64,000 nucleotides of DNA from the NCBI RefSeq assembly GCF_005845215.1, contig NZ_SPHO01000027.1, forward strand, positions 1-64,000, read 5' to 3'. Source of the stretch: Clostridium sp. 1001271st1 H5 (GTDB lineage: Bacteria; Bacillota; Clostridia; Lachnospirales; Lachnospiraceae). Every line of letters starts with the position of its first letter. Positions within the stretch are counted from its first letter, which is position 1. A model generated the notes under the pieces. The model had not been told where the DNA came from. It saw nothing but the letters and a program-made list of their open reading frames with translations, and did no database searches. Positions 1-7,712 of the stretch are shown here, piece after piece. A program made the position numbers and the translations under genes.

Positions 1-40
1 TACGGAGCTGACTAATACTAATCGGTCGAGGGCTTATCCA
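1..40 (+). rRNA. 23S rRNA, 3' end (partial)
   Basis: The first ~40 bases match the conserved 3' terminal stretch of bacterial 23S rRNA (GACTAATACTAATCGGTCGAG followed by GGCTTATCC). The gene enters from the left edge, and the exact 3' end is estimated. No 5S rRNA is recognisable between here and the first tRNA at 190, so the 5S gene of this operon must lie elsewhere. Confidence 0.85.
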
Positions 41-122
41 AAAAGGTTAAGGGAAAGTGGTTTGTGGAACAATCGGAATTCAATATGTGGTTTTGAGGGT
101 ACGTAAAATGTTATATTTGTGC

Positions 123-151
123 TTGAAATTTTGACAAAGTTATTGTATAAT
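123..151 (+). promoter_or_regulatory. sigma-A promoter for the tRNA cluster
   Basis: The -35 is TTGAAA (123-128), the spacer is 17 bp and the -10 is TATAAT (146-151). It lies 38 bp before the first tRNA, so the tRNA cluster can be transcribed independently of the upstream rRNA operon. Confidence 0.75.
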
Positions 152-189
152 GATTTGGTCAGCGCAAAGTACAATAAGCGTATCATTAT

Positions 190-262
190 TCCTCGATAGC
201 TCAGTCGGTAGAGCACGCGGCTGTTAACCGCGCTGTCGTAGGTTCAAGTCCTACTCGGGGAG
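190..262 (+). tRNA. tRNA-Asn (GTT)
   Basis: Full cloverleaf: acceptor TCCTCGA/TCGGGGA, anticodon loop CTGTTAA with anticodon GTT, T-loop GGTTCAAGTCC, discriminator G. No encoded CCA. It is the first gene of an eight-tRNA cluster. Confidence 0.96.
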
Positions 263-299
263 TTTTAGTGGAAGTCCATGGCGACCACTACCTTATTCA

Positions 300-371
300 G
301 GCCCCATGGTCAAGCGGTTAAGACATCGCCCTTTCACGGCGGTAACACGAGTTCGAATCTCGTTGGGGTCA
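300..371 (+). tRNA. tRNA-Glu (TTC)
   Basis: Acceptor GGCCCCA pairs with TGGGGTC; anticodon loop CTTTCAC gives anticodon TTC; T-arm GAGTTCGAATCTC; discriminator A. CCA is not encoded. Confidence 0.96.
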
Positions 372-389
372 TTTGACCAGTTTAGATAC

Positions 390-462
390 GCCGATGTGGC
401 TCAATTGGCAGAGCAGCTGATTTGTAATCAGCAGGTTATCGGTTCGAGTCCGATCATCGGCT
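390..462 (+). tRNA. tRNA-Thr (TGT)
   Basis: Acceptor GCCGATG/CATCGGC, anticodon stem GCTGA/TCAGC around loop TTTGTAA (anticodon TGT), T-loop GGTTCGAGTCC, discriminator T. Confidence 0.96.
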
Positions 463-504
463 TTTACTGTAAAACAGTAAGCAATGTTAGTGATTATATA
501 GTTC

Positions 505-578
505 GGACCTTTAGCTCAGTTGGTTAGAGCAACCGGCTCATAACCGGTCGGTCCTGGGTTCGAGTCCCCGAAGGTCCA
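505..578 (+). tRNA. tRNA-Met (CAT)
   Basis: Acceptor GGACCTT/AAGGTCC, anticodon loop CTCATAA (CAT), T-loop GGTTCGAGTCC, discriminator A. The first acceptor pair is a normal G-C, unlike initiator tRNA, so this is an elongator-type CAT tRNA. A lysidine-modified Ile2 isoacceptor cannot be fully excluded by eye. Confidence 0.9.
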
Positions 579-623
579 CTCTTCCTAACTAAAGCAGAAT
601 GAGAACTATATCATCTAAATAAT

Positions 624-697
624 GGCCCGGTGGCTCAGCTGGTTAGAGCGCCGCCCTGTCACGGCGGAGGTCGACGGTTCGAACCCGTTCCGGGTCG
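624..697 (+). tRNA. tRNA-Asp (GTC)
   Basis: Acceptor GGCCCGG/CCGGGTC, anticodon stem CCGCC/GGCGG with loop CTGTCAC (GTC), T-loop GGTTCGAACCC, discriminator G. Confidence 0.96.
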
Positions 698-734
698 TTT
701 TTCTTTCATATATACGCTGAAAGAGATACCTATT

Positions 735-807
735 GGGGTCTTAGCTCAGCTGGGAGAGCATCTGCCTTACAAGCAGAGGGTCACAGGTTCGAGCCCTGTA
801 GGCCCCA
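735..807 (+). tRNA. tRNA-Val (TAC)
   Basis: Acceptor GGGGTCT/AGGCCCC with one T-G pair, anticodon loop CTTACAA (TAC), T-loop GGTTCGAGCCC, discriminator A. Confidence 0.96.
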
Positions 808-848
808 TTTGTTTTATATCTGCATATGGCTTTGTCATATATCAATCT

Positions 849-932
849 GCGGGTGTGGTGGAATAGGCAGACACAAGGGACTTAAAATCCCTCGGTAGCG
901 ATACCGTGCCGGTTCAAGTCCGGCCACCCGCA
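849..932 (+). tRNA. tRNA-Leu (TAA)
   Basis: Class II tRNA with a long variable arm. Acceptor GCGGGTG/CACCCGC, anticodon stem GGGA/TCCC with loop CTTAAAA (TAA), T-loop GGTTCAAGTCC, discriminator A. Confidence 0.96.
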
Positions 933-944
933 TTTTTTATATTT

Positions 945-1024
945 GCGGCTGTGGTGGAATTGGCAGACACGATGGGTTTAGGTCCCATTGGGAAACCGTG
1001 CAGGTTCGAGTCCTGTTAGCCGCA
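945..1024 (+). tRNA. tRNA-Leu (TAG)
   Basis: Class II tRNA. Acceptor GCGGCTG/TAGCCGC, anticodon stem ATGGG/CCCAT with loop TTTAGGT (TAG), long variable arm, T-loop GGTTCGAGTCC, discriminator A. It is the last gene of the cluster. Confidence 0.95.
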
Positions 1025-1033
1025 TACGTAAGA

Positions 1034-1058
1034 GTCCTGTGTTTACAGGGCTTTTTTT
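1034..1058 (+). terminator. Rho-independent terminator of the tRNA cluster
   Basis: Stem GTCCTGT / ACAGGGC with loop GTTT, followed by seven T residues (1052-1058). It starts 10 bp after the last tRNA. Confidence 0.85.
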
Positions 1059-1210
1059 GTTTCCGGAGGAGCTGCGCGGTTCCAGGGAAACTTATGAGTG
1101 CAGCAAACAGACCCGATGGTATCGGGTCCGGCCACTCTTCGCTTTCTGTGATTTTGTAAATTATGTCCTGGCAATAAGCAGACGGACACCCTAAACACAT
1201 TTTACAAAAA

Positions 1211-1552
1211 TCAGTCGTAGTAGTGTTCCACAACATAGTGAGAGAGCGCATCTATGAAGGCGCCATTTCGCGGCTTCTGTTCCAAATTGAAGCCAAAGAC
1301 CTGATTTAAGAGGTTCCGGTCTCCATGGGCCCATATGGTGCTGATAATGGTGCGGATATTCCGTTCCACACAGCCAGTGGATGTATGGTATTCCGCAGAA
1401 ATTTCCACATAAAGTCCTTTGGATATGTAGATTAGCAGTTCCAGATTGGCAATTGCGCGGATGATACCATAAACTGTATAGCGGAACCCCACATAGGAGT
1501 TGTTGACGCCGAGGCGCCGGAGCAGGTTACAGGTTTCTCTTTCGTATTTCAT
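1211..1552 (-). CDS. Stand-alone Spo0A C-terminal (sporulation transcription factor) domain protein
   Basis: The 113-residue protein aligns along its whole length with the DNA-binding effector domain of Spo0A. It has the LGVNNSYVGFRY opening, the helix AIANLELLIYISKGLY, the recognition-helix region around VERNIRTIISTIW and the ending EFIxxLxxxVxxEH-like. The receiver domain of Spo0A (about 130 residues) is absent. The start is set by GGGAGG six bases before ATG. It presumably binds 0A boxes without phosphorelay control, either as a constitutive activator or as a competitor of Spo0A; this is inference. Tandem 0A-like boxes lie upstream (1627-1663). A weak hairpin at 1111-1127 might end the transcript. 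The neighbours are unrelated. Confidence 0.85.
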   Translation of the reverse strand: MKYERETCNLLRRLGVNNSYVGFRYTVYGIIRAIANLELLIYISKGLYVEISAEYHTSTGCVERNIRTIISTIWAHGDRNLLNQVFGFNLEQKPRNGAFIDALSHYVVEHYYD

Positions 1553-1586
1553 GATGATTCCTCCCGATATCAGTTGACTCCTGTAA

Positions 1587-1615
1587 AGTTAAACCGGGGA
1601 TGGGGGTTTTATCAA
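1587..1615 (-). promoter_or_regulatory. possible promoter of the Spo0A-domain gene
   Basis: Read on the minus strand: TTGATA (1610-1615), 17 bp, TTAACT (1587-1592), 35 bp before the start codon at 1552. The -10 is a 4/6 match, so the promoter may depend on activation. Confidence 0.4.
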
Positions 1616-1626
1616 GTAAGACAAGA

Positions 1627-1663
1627 CGACAAAAAACGCTAAATTATGTCGCTAAATGTCGAA
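1627..1663. promoter_or_regulatory. cluster of 0A-like boxes (Spo0A binding sites)
   Basis: TGTCGAA, the exact 0A-box core, is at 1657-1663. TGTCGCT is at 1647-1653, in the same orientation and exactly 10 bp away. An inverted TGTCG core lies at 1627-1631 inside a run reading TTTTTTGTCG on the minus strand. Head-to-tail 10-bp spacing is the usual arrangement for a bound Spo0A dimer. The cluster lies 12-48 bp upstream of the predicted -35 of the Spo0A-domain gene. Confidence 0.5.
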
Positions 1664-1789
1664 GGATTAGCCGGGGAAAATCAGGGGGAAGATAGTAGGG
1701 GATAAAGGGAGTAGTGGATATAACTGAGTATAGCAAAAGTAAGGGCTTAAAGCTATCTCTTATGGCAGCAGCGGCCGGCCTTTATATTC

Positions 1790-1818
1790 TTGTATTTGAC
1801 CGGAAACAGCAGTATAAT
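1790..1818 (+). promoter_or_regulatory. probable promoter of the Mrp operon
   Basis: TTGTAT (1790-1795), 17-bp spacer, TATAAT (1813-1818), about 45 bp before the first gene. A G-rich ribosome binding site (GGGGGG) follows at about 1852. Confidence 0.5.
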
Positions 1819-1863
1819 ATTCTGTAATCGGTAGAAGGAGACCAGGCAAAGGGGGGTAAGCCT

Positions 1864-2340
1864 ATGTTTCTTCTGTTTTTTTCAGTGTGGTTGATTTTAA
1901 ACGGCAAGGTGACAGCAGAAATCTGCGTATTTGGCGTTGTAATTTCAGCCGCACTTTTTTATTTTATGTGCAGATTCATGGAATACAGCATGAGGAAGGA
2001 ATTACTGCTCTTCAAACTGATTCCTCTGTTTGTCAGATATTTCTGGGTGCTGGTCAAGGAAATTGTCAGGGCCAATGTGTGTGTACTTAAAATTATCCTT
2101 TCGCCGGAGCTGCAGCCGGAGCCTGCCTTTGTATATTTTGAAACAGCTCTCAGAACCGGACTGGCCAAGGTTATGCTGGCTAATTCCATAACCCTGACAC
2201 CTGGAACCATAACCGTATCAGTGGAGGGAAACCGTTTCTGCGTCCATTGCCTGGACCGGGAACTGGCTGAGGGAATGGAAGAGTCCGTATTTGTGGAACT
2301 GCTGGAGGAAATGGAGGCGGAGGAAGAGAGATGGAGGTAA
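1864..2340 (+). CDS. mrpE: Na+/H+ antiporter subunit E (MrpE/MnhE)
   Basis: This 158-residue membrane protein belongs to the MnhE family. It has two to three hydrophobic segments near the N-terminus (residues ~1-35 and ~50-75) and the conserved cytoplasmic part with ANSITLTPGTITV followed by a short beta-rich tail. MrpE is an accessory subunit of multisubunit Mrp cation/proton antiporters and helps assembly or activity. It opens a ten-gene operon, and its last ten bases overlap the next gene, so translation is coupled. It is close to the usual length (about 160). Confidence 0.9.
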   Translation: MFLLFFSVWLILNGKVTAEICVFGVVISAALFYFMCRFMEYSMRKELLLFKLIPLFVRYFWVLVKEIVRANVCVLKIILSPELQPEPAFVYFETALRTGLAKVMLANSITLTPGTITVSVEGNRFCVHCLDRELAEGMEESVFVELLEEMEAEEERWR

Positions 2341-2717
2341 TCGAACAGGTGTATGATATTCTTCTGGCCGCGGCCGTCATTGTGCTGGCTCTGTTAATCA
2401 TTGTCAGTATGGTCCGTTCTGTCCTGGGACCGGGAATTGCGGACCGGATTATTGCTGTTAATATGACAGGGACCATGATTATCATGATTATCGCAATTCT
2501 GTCCGTGTATCTGGATGAGAATTATCTGGTGGATGTCTGCCTGATTTATGCCATGCTCAGTTTTCTGGGGGTAGTGGTTCTGTGCAAGGTCTATACAGGC
2601 GTTTATCTGCAGCATAAGAAAATGAAAGCAGACTTGGATGCCATTGACGATAATCTGAAACATCAGTCTGAAGGGCAGGAGGACAGGCTGTGTAAAAAGG
2701 AGGAGGGAGATATATGA
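2331..2717 (+). CDS. mrpF: Na+/H+ antiporter subunit F (MrpF/MnhF)
   Basis: The 128-residue protein has three predicted transmembrane helices (~8-28, ~36-58, ~63-85) and the MrpF signature with VRSVLGPGIADRIIAVN and DVCLIYAMLSFLG. The charged C-terminal tail (~90-128) is longer than in the usual ~90-residue MrpF. The family sits in the membrane arm of Mrp antiporters. The start ATG overlaps the end of mrpE and the stop overlaps mrpG. Confidence 0.9.
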   Translation: MEVIEQVYDILLAAAVIVLALLIIVSMVRSVLGPGIADRIIAVNMTGTMIIMIIAILSVYLDENYLVDVCLIYAMLSFLGVVVLCKVYTGVYLQHKKMKADLDAIDDNLKHQSEGQEDRLCKKEEGDI

Positions 2718-3076
2718 CGGTGCAATGGCTAAAATTATCATTATCTGCATCCTTTCTGTTTATCGGTATCCTGTTTATGGTGCTGTCGGTTTTCGGGGTC
2801 AACCGCTTTCACAAGGCTCTGAACCGGATGCATGCAGCGGCAATGGGAGATACCCTGGGAATTCTGTTTGTGTTTATCGGTCTGATAGTCATGAGGGGAA
2901 TTTCCATGGATTCCCTGAAGCTGTTTCTGGTCATCCTGTTTTTCTGGACAGCAGGACCTGTATCGGGCCATATGATTAGCCGGCTGGAGGCAATGACGGA
3001 CGAGGATTTGGGGGAAATACTTGTAATCGATAAATCCCATCCAAAAGACCCAGATGAAAGCGGGGACAAAGCATGA
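2714..3076 (+). CDS. mrpG: Na+/H+ antiporter subunit G (MrpG/MnhG)
   Basis: The 120-residue protein has three transmembrane helices and the typical MrpG core GVNRFHKALNRMHAAAMGDTLG, followed by a helix ending in WTAGPVSGHMISR. MrpG is a small conserved Mrp subunit. Start and stop overlap the neighbours by four bases each (ATGA), which marks tight coupling. Confidence 0.9.
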   Translation: MTVQWLKLSLSASFLFIGILFMVLSVFGVNRFHKALNRMHAAAMGDTLGILFVFIGLIVMRGISMDSLKLFLVILFFWTAGPVSGHMISRLEAMTDEDLGEILVIDKSHPKDPDESGDKA

Positions 3077-3339
3077 GAATATTTGAAATTATTTTATTGG
3101 TCTGCCTTATTGTGTGTGCGGTATCTGTTGCGTTTGCAAAGGACCTTCTGACCTCCATCATCATTTTTATGTCATACAGCCTGATTATGTGCGTTATCTG
3201 GATTCTGCTCCAGTCACCGGATTTAGCCATTACAGAGGCAGCGGTGGGGGCGGGGGTAACGAGTATTCTGTTTTTCATAACCTTGAAGAAAATAAAGGCA
3301 ATCCGCAGGGAGGAACGGGATGAGCAGGAGAAGGGATGA
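3073..3339 (+). CDS. DUF4040 / MbhD-like antiporter subunit
   Basis: The 88-residue protein has three helices with the hallmark SPDLAITEAAVGAG in the third. This domain is part of MrpA in Bacillus and a separate subunit (MbhD-type) in other Mrp-like and membrane-bound hydrogenase complexes. Here it is a separate gene between mrpG and the MbhE/MnhB fusion. The conserved acidic residues in the signature are likely on the ion path; this follows from family knowledge. Confidence 0.85.
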   Translation: MRIFEIILLVCLIVCAVSVAFAKDLLTSIIIFMSYSLIMCVIWILLQSPDLAITEAAVGAGVTSILFFITLKKIKAIRREERDEQEKG

Positions 3340-4306
3340 TTATGAAAGAAGCCGGTGGCTGAGGTTCAGAAAATGGGTGGATAAGGGGGCGGACCTCCTT
3401 GCAGACGGGATAGAGATTCAGGTTCCGGACCAGGATGCTGTTTTGCCCATGGAGGCTTATACAGAACAGGAGTTCCGGCAGACCAGGGAAAAACAGGAAA
3501 CGGCAGAGGATAAGGGAAGCCTTTCCCAGGAACGGGGAATCCGCGTCTTCCGCAGGTTTTATCAGGTGATGTCCGTGCTGCTCTGTTTCAGTATTATATT
3601 TGTCCTGCTGTGGACCATTGCCTACCTTCCCGTGTTCGGCAATGCGGGCAATCCGGATAATAATGAGGTCTCGTCACGCTATATAACAGAAGGACTCAGA
3701 GAGACAGGGGCAGTGAATATGGTGACTGGCATGATTCTGGATTACAGGGCCTTTGATACATTTGGAGAGTCCTGTGTCCTGTTTATAGCTTCCTGCTGTG
3801 TGTTTGCTCTTTTGAGGATTGATGCGGCAAACAGGGATAAGGACACAAGAAAGCGCCTGGAGGAGGCCAACGACAGGCTGTTTGAACCAAAAAACGATAT
3901 CATTCTGCAGAAATGTGCCTGTGTGCTGGTGCCGCTTATCATAATATTCGGCATATATATTGTGCTGAACGGCCATCTGTCGCCGGGAGGAGGGTTCTCC
4001 GGAGGAGCGGTCCTGGGGTCCGGACTGATACTTTATCTCAATGCCTTTGGATTTCGGAAAACCGAATGTTTCTTTACGGAAAAGGTGTACCGCAGGACTA
4101 CCCTTGGAGCGCTCACCTTTTACTGTCTGGCAAAGAGTTATTCGTTTTTCACCGGAGCCAACCATATGGACAGCGGCATTCCTTTGGGCACGCCGGGTAC
4201 AATACTCAGCAGCGGCCTTATTCTGCCCCTTAACATCTGCGTGGGCCTGGTGGTGGCATGTACCATGTATGCGTTTTATACACTGTTCCGGAAAGGGGGA
4301 ATGTAG
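3320..4306 (+). CDS. MbhE-MnhB fusion subunit of the Mrp antiporter
   Basis: The 328-residue protein has three parts. A soluble charged N-terminus spans ~1-80. An MbhE-like region (~85-200) has a transmembrane helix, LPVFGNAGNPDNN and the segment around MVTGMILDYRAFDTFGE. An MnhB domain (~195-328) has the diagnostic NGHLSPGGGFSGGAV and four helices. MrpB-type subunits are usually ~140-230 residues, so this is a domain fusion with an unusually long cytoplasmic leader. It overlaps the preceding gene by 20 bases. Confidence 0.85.
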   Translation: MSRRRDDYERSRWLRFRKWVDKGADLLADGIEIQVPDQDAVLPMEAYTEQEFRQTREKQETAEDKGSLSQERGIRVFRRFYQVMSVLLCFSIIFVLLWTIAYLPVFGNAGNPDNNEVSSRYITEGLRETGAVNMVTGMILDYRAFDTFGESCVLFIASCCVFALLRIDAANRDKDTRKRLEEANDRLFEPKNDIILQKCACVLVPLIIIFGIYIVLNGHLSPGGGFSGGAVLGSGLILYLNAFGFRKTECFFTEKVYRRTTLGALTFYCLAKSYSFFTGANHMDSGIPLGTPGTILSSGLILPLNICVGLVVACTMYAFYTLFRKGGM

Positions 4307-4307
4307 G

Positions 4308-4685
4308 ATGGCAGGTCATTTGCTGCTTAATATAGAGGAAACGGTTTCGGTCATCCTGTTTGGCGTGGGGTTCACCATGCTGCTGCTTCACCGGAACCTG
4401 ATAAAAAAAATTATGGGAATGAATATCATGGACACGGCAGTCTATTTGTTTCTGGCCGCCAAGGGATACATAAGGGGGCGCATGGTTCCCATTGTGGCGG
4501 ATGGGATTACCAATACAGAGGCATACATCAATCCGGTTCCCAGCGGACTGGTGCTTACCGGTATCGTTGTTTCTGTCAGCACCACGGCCCTGATGCTGGC
4601 CCTGACCATACGGCTGTATGAACGGTATGGGTCCCTGGACCTGGATGAAATCCTGATGCATGCAAAGCAGGAGGAAAAGACATGA
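4308..4685 (+). CDS. mrpC: Na+/H+ antiporter subunit C (MrpC/MnhC, NuoK-like)
   Basis: This 125-residue protein resembles NuoK/MrpC. It has three transmembrane helices and the motif GMNIMDTAVYLFLAAKG, followed by a PVPSGLVLTGIVVSVSTTALMLAL helix. The ATG at 4308 was chosen because it follows AAAGGGGGA with good spacing and gives the normal family length; the open frame itself extends farther upstream. The stop overlaps the ATG of the next gene. Confidence 0.9.
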   Translation: MAGHLLLNIEETVSVILFGVGFTMLLLHRNLIKKIMGMNIMDTAVYLFLAAKGYIRGRMVPIVADGITNTEAYINPVPSGLVLTGIVVSVSTTALMLALTIRLYERYGSLDLDEILMHAKQEEKT

Positions 4686-6166
4686 GCCTGGTGCAGAATT
4701 TCCCGTTCTTTTCCATTATCATAGCCATGTTCTCCGGCATTCTGTCTCTGGCATTGTCAGGAAAACAGGCCAGGAACCTGAGTGTTGCAGCGATTCTTTC
4801 GGTAACGGTCATGTCCGGGGCTGTGATGGCATCCTGCATGGGTACGGGAGAGAGCTATACCTATATGATGGGACATTTTCCTGCGCCCTGGGGAAATGAA
4901 ATCAGGGCAGGGGTGCTGGAGGGGCTTACGGCCATGATGTTCGGCGTAGTGATGCTGCTGTCCGTTATGGGGGGATTGGACCACACTTATGAGGATGTGG
5001 AAGGTACAAAGCTGAACCTGTTTTTCATTATGATTGATTTGATGCTCAGTTCCCTGCTGGCTCTTATTTATACGAATGATTTGTTTACAGCGTATGTATT
5101 TGTGGAAATTAACACCATTGCCGGGTGCGGACTTATCATGATACGGCAGAAGGGCCGGAGCCTGTCGGCTGCCATCCGCTATATGATTATGAGCCAGCTG
5201 GGTTCAGGACTGTTCCTCATAGGTTTAAGCCTGCTCTACGACGTCACGGGCCATCTTCTTATGAGTCCTGCAAAGGCGGCTGTGGCACAGATTGAGGCAG
5301 CGGGAGTCTATGGGATTCCCATGCTGGTCATACTGGCTGTTATCAGCGTGGGCCTGGCCATTAAAAGCGGCCTGTATCCGTTTCACTACTGGATTCCGGA
5401 TACATACGGGTATGCAACGCCTACTGCCAGCGCTGTCCTGTCCGGTCTGGTGTCAAAGGGATATATATTTCTGCTGATTAAGATTTTTTACCGGGTTCTT
5501 GGACGGGAAAATGTAATTGCCAGCCAGATTGTGAATGTGCTCTATGTATTCGGTCTGGCGGGGATGATAATGGGGTCTGTCCATGCCATCGCGGAGTCAG
5601 ATACCAGAAGGATGATAGCCTACTCTTCGGTGGCGCAGATTGGCTATATCTATATGGGAATCGGCCTGGGAACCCAGGCCGGAATGGTGGCGGCCATATT
5701 CCATATGTTTACCCACTCAGCCACCAAGGCCCTGCTGTTTATCAGCGCCGTGGGGCTTTATGAGGTGTCAGGCGGCAGGAAGGATTACAGGAGCCTGAGG
5801 GGAGCGGGCTACAGGGCGCCTCTGGCGGGCATGGGCTTTGCCGTGGGTTCCCTGTCCATGGTAGGATTTCCCATGCTGGCGGGATTTATTTCCAAGCTGC
5901 TGTTTGCCACATCGGCTCTTCAGAGCCCTCATAAGATGATTCCCACATTGATTGCCCTGGCTGTGAGCACTACGCTCAACGCAATATATTTCCTTCGTCT
6001 GGTTATCACCTTATATTCCAGAGGAGAGAGAAGCAGCCGGAGGGCGGGAAGCTCATGGAAGCTGCGGGCAGCTGTTTTATGCTTTATACTGCTCAACCTG
6101 GCACTGGGGCTCAAGTCCCAGCCAGTGGTCCTGGCCATTGAGAACGGACTTGCCATGTTTGATTAA
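4682..6166 (+). CDS. antiporter-like membrane subunit 1 (MrpD/NuoN type)
   Basis: The 494-residue polytopic protein has about 14 transmembrane helices and the proton-conducting antiporter fold shared by MrpA/MrpD and complex I NuoL/M/N. The key TM5 glutamate is visible in FVEINTIAGCG and the TM7 lysine in AIKSGLYPFHYWIPD. A further lysine sits in LSGLVSKGY. It is the first of four consecutive paralogues. The start overlaps mrpC by four bases. Confidence 0.9.
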   Translation: MSLVQNFPFFSIIIAMFSGILSLALSGKQARNLSVAAILSVTVMSGAVMASCMGTGESYTYMMGHFPAPWGNEIRAGVLEGLTAMMFGVVMLLSVMGGLDHTYEDVEGTKLNLFFIMIDLMLSSLLALIYTNDLFTAYVFVEINTIAGCGLIMIRQKGRSLSAAIRYMIMSQLGSGLFLIGLSLLYDVTGHLLMSPAKAAVAQIEAAGVYGIPMLVILAVISVGLAIKSGLYPFHYWIPDTYGYATPTASAVLSGLVSKGYIFLLIKIFYRVLGRENVIASQIVNVLYVFGLAGMIMGSVHAIAESDTRRMIAYSSVAQIGYIYMGIGLGTQAGMVAAIFHMFTHSATKALLFISAVGLYEVSGGRKDYRSLRGAGYRAPLAGMGFAVGSLSMVGFPMLAGFISKLLFATSALQSPHKMIPTLIALAVSTTLNAIYFLRLVITLYSRGERSSRRAGSSWKLRAAVLCFILLNLALGLKSQPVVLAIENGLAMFD

Positions 6167-6181
6167 AAGGAGACGGACTAT

Positions 6182-7699
6182 ATGGAAGGAAATGTGATGT
6201 TATTGCTGCCAATACTGGTCCCCGTGGTTGTGGGCGCGCTGGTATTGTCCGTGAAAGGACTGAGAAGGGACCGGAGGATTCTCATGGGGATTGTGACCGG
6301 TACTTTGGCCGCAGGATGTATCCTTACATTCTGGGCCCTGTATAAGGGAGGACAGCTGGCGGTGTGGCGGCTGTCCCAATCCATTACCATTGGTCTGTCC
6401 GTGGATGGGGTTAGCAGGATTTTTGCCGCCCTTACCTGTGTGGTCTGGCTGCTGGCCGGAATATATTCTGTCTCCTATATGGTCCATGAAAAGGACGAGT
6501 TCCGTTTTTTCGGATTTTATCTGATTGTGCTGGGAGTTCTCATAGGGCTGGACTTTTCCGCAAACCTGGTGACTCTGTATGTGTTTTTTGAGATGATGAC
6601 ACTGACCTCCCTTCCTCTGGTGCTTCATGAGATGACAAGGGAGGCAGTGATGGCAGGGCTTAAGTATTTGTTTTATTCAGTGGCAGGTGCGTTTCTTGCC
6701 CTGTTCGGTATTTTTTTCCTGGCGGGGACAGCCGTTACCCTTACCTTTACCCCGGGAGGCGTGGCATTTAAGGATTCCCTGGCGGGGAATGAGGGGATGC
6801 TTCTGGTTTCAGTCTGCTGTGTCCTCATTGGTTTTGGAACAAAGGCCGGCATGTTCCCCATGCACGGCTGGCTTCCAACCGCCCATCCAGTGGCCCCGGC
6901 GCCGGCCAGCGCCGTGCTGTCCGGCCTGATAACCAAGGCCGGGGTGCTGGCCATCCTGCGGGTGGTGTATTTTATCGTGGGACCGGACCGGCTTAAGGGA
7001 ACCTGGGTCCAGGATGTGTGGATGTTCCTTTCCCTGGCAACCGTATTCATGGGGTCCATGCTGGCCTACATGGAACCTGTGCTTAAAAAACGTCTGGCGT
7101 ATTCAACGGTGAGCCAGGTATCCTATATTCTGTTTGGTCTGGGCCTCATGGTTCCTGCGGGCTTTGTGGGAGCCCTGGCACATGTGGTATTTCATTCCCT
7201 TATTAAGAATGCCCTGTTCCTGGCAGCAGGCGCAATCATTGTTCAGACCGGATATACCAGGGTTAAGGATATGGGGGGATTGGGCAGGAGGATGCCTGTC
7301 ATGATGGGGTGCTACACCGTGGTATCCCTGGCTCTGATAGGCATTCCGCCAGCCAGCGGCTTTGTGAGCAAATGGTATCTGGCCTCCGGCGCATTGTCCT
7401 CAGGGCTGGCAGGATGGTCCGTGGCAGGTCCTGCGGTTTTGCTGGTAAGCGCTCTGCTGACAGCGGGATATCTGCTGCCTCTTACCATTAACGGTTTTTT
7501 TCCGGCAGTGGAACCAGCGGCGGAAGCAGGGAGGGAATCTGTGGAGGGTGAGCCATATACGGAGACAGCCATGGGCGCAGAGCCTTCCCGGCTCATGCTG
7601 GTTCCCATGCTGGCGCTGACAGCAGGAGCCCTTCTTTTCGGATGTTTCCCAGGTCCTCTTCTGTCTGCGCTGGAATCCATAGCGGCAGCGGTTCTTTAA
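6182..7699 (+). CDS. antiporter-like membrane subunit 2 (MrpD/NuoM type)
   Basis: The 505-residue polytopic protein is from the same fold family. The TM5 glutamate is in FFEMMTLTSLPLVLHE, the TM7 lysine in GTKAGMFPMHGWLP, and the TM8 lysine in LSGLITKAGV. It therefore keeps the full set of residues expected of a proton channel. A hydrophilic segment (~440-475) precedes the last helix. AAAGGAG at 6166 serves as ribosome binding site 15 bp after the previous gene. Confidence 0.9.
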   Translation: MEGNVMLLLPILVPVVVGALVLSVKGLRRDRRILMGIVTGTLAAGCILTFWALYKGGQLAVWRLSQSITIGLSVDGVSRIFAALTCVVWLLAGIYSVSYMVHEKDEFRFFGFYLIVLGVLIGLDFSANLVTLYVFFEMMTLTSLPLVLHEMTREAVMAGLKYLFYSVAGAFLALFGIFFLAGTAVTLTFTPGGVAFKDSLAGNEGMLLVSVCCVLIGFGTKAGMFPMHGWLPTAHPVAPAPASAVLSGLITKAGVLAILRVVYFIVGPDRLKGTWVQDVWMFLSLATVFMGSMLAYMEPVLKKRLAYSTVSQVSYILFGLGLMVPAGFVGALAHVVFHSLIKNALFLAAGAIIVQTGYTRVKDMGGLGRRMPVMMGCYTVVSLALIGIPPASGFVSKWYLASGALSSGLAGWSVAGPAVLLVSALLTAGYLLPLTINGFFPAVEPAAEAGRESVEGEPYTETAMGAEPSRLMLVPMLALTAGALLFGCFPGPLLSALESIAAAVL

Positions 7700-7712
7700 G
7701 GGAGGAAAGGAT

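Noticed and set aside
306..1251. Several short open frames across the tRNA cluster on both strands
   Set aside because: They overlay complete tRNA cloverleaves and have no ribosome binding sites or family resemblance.
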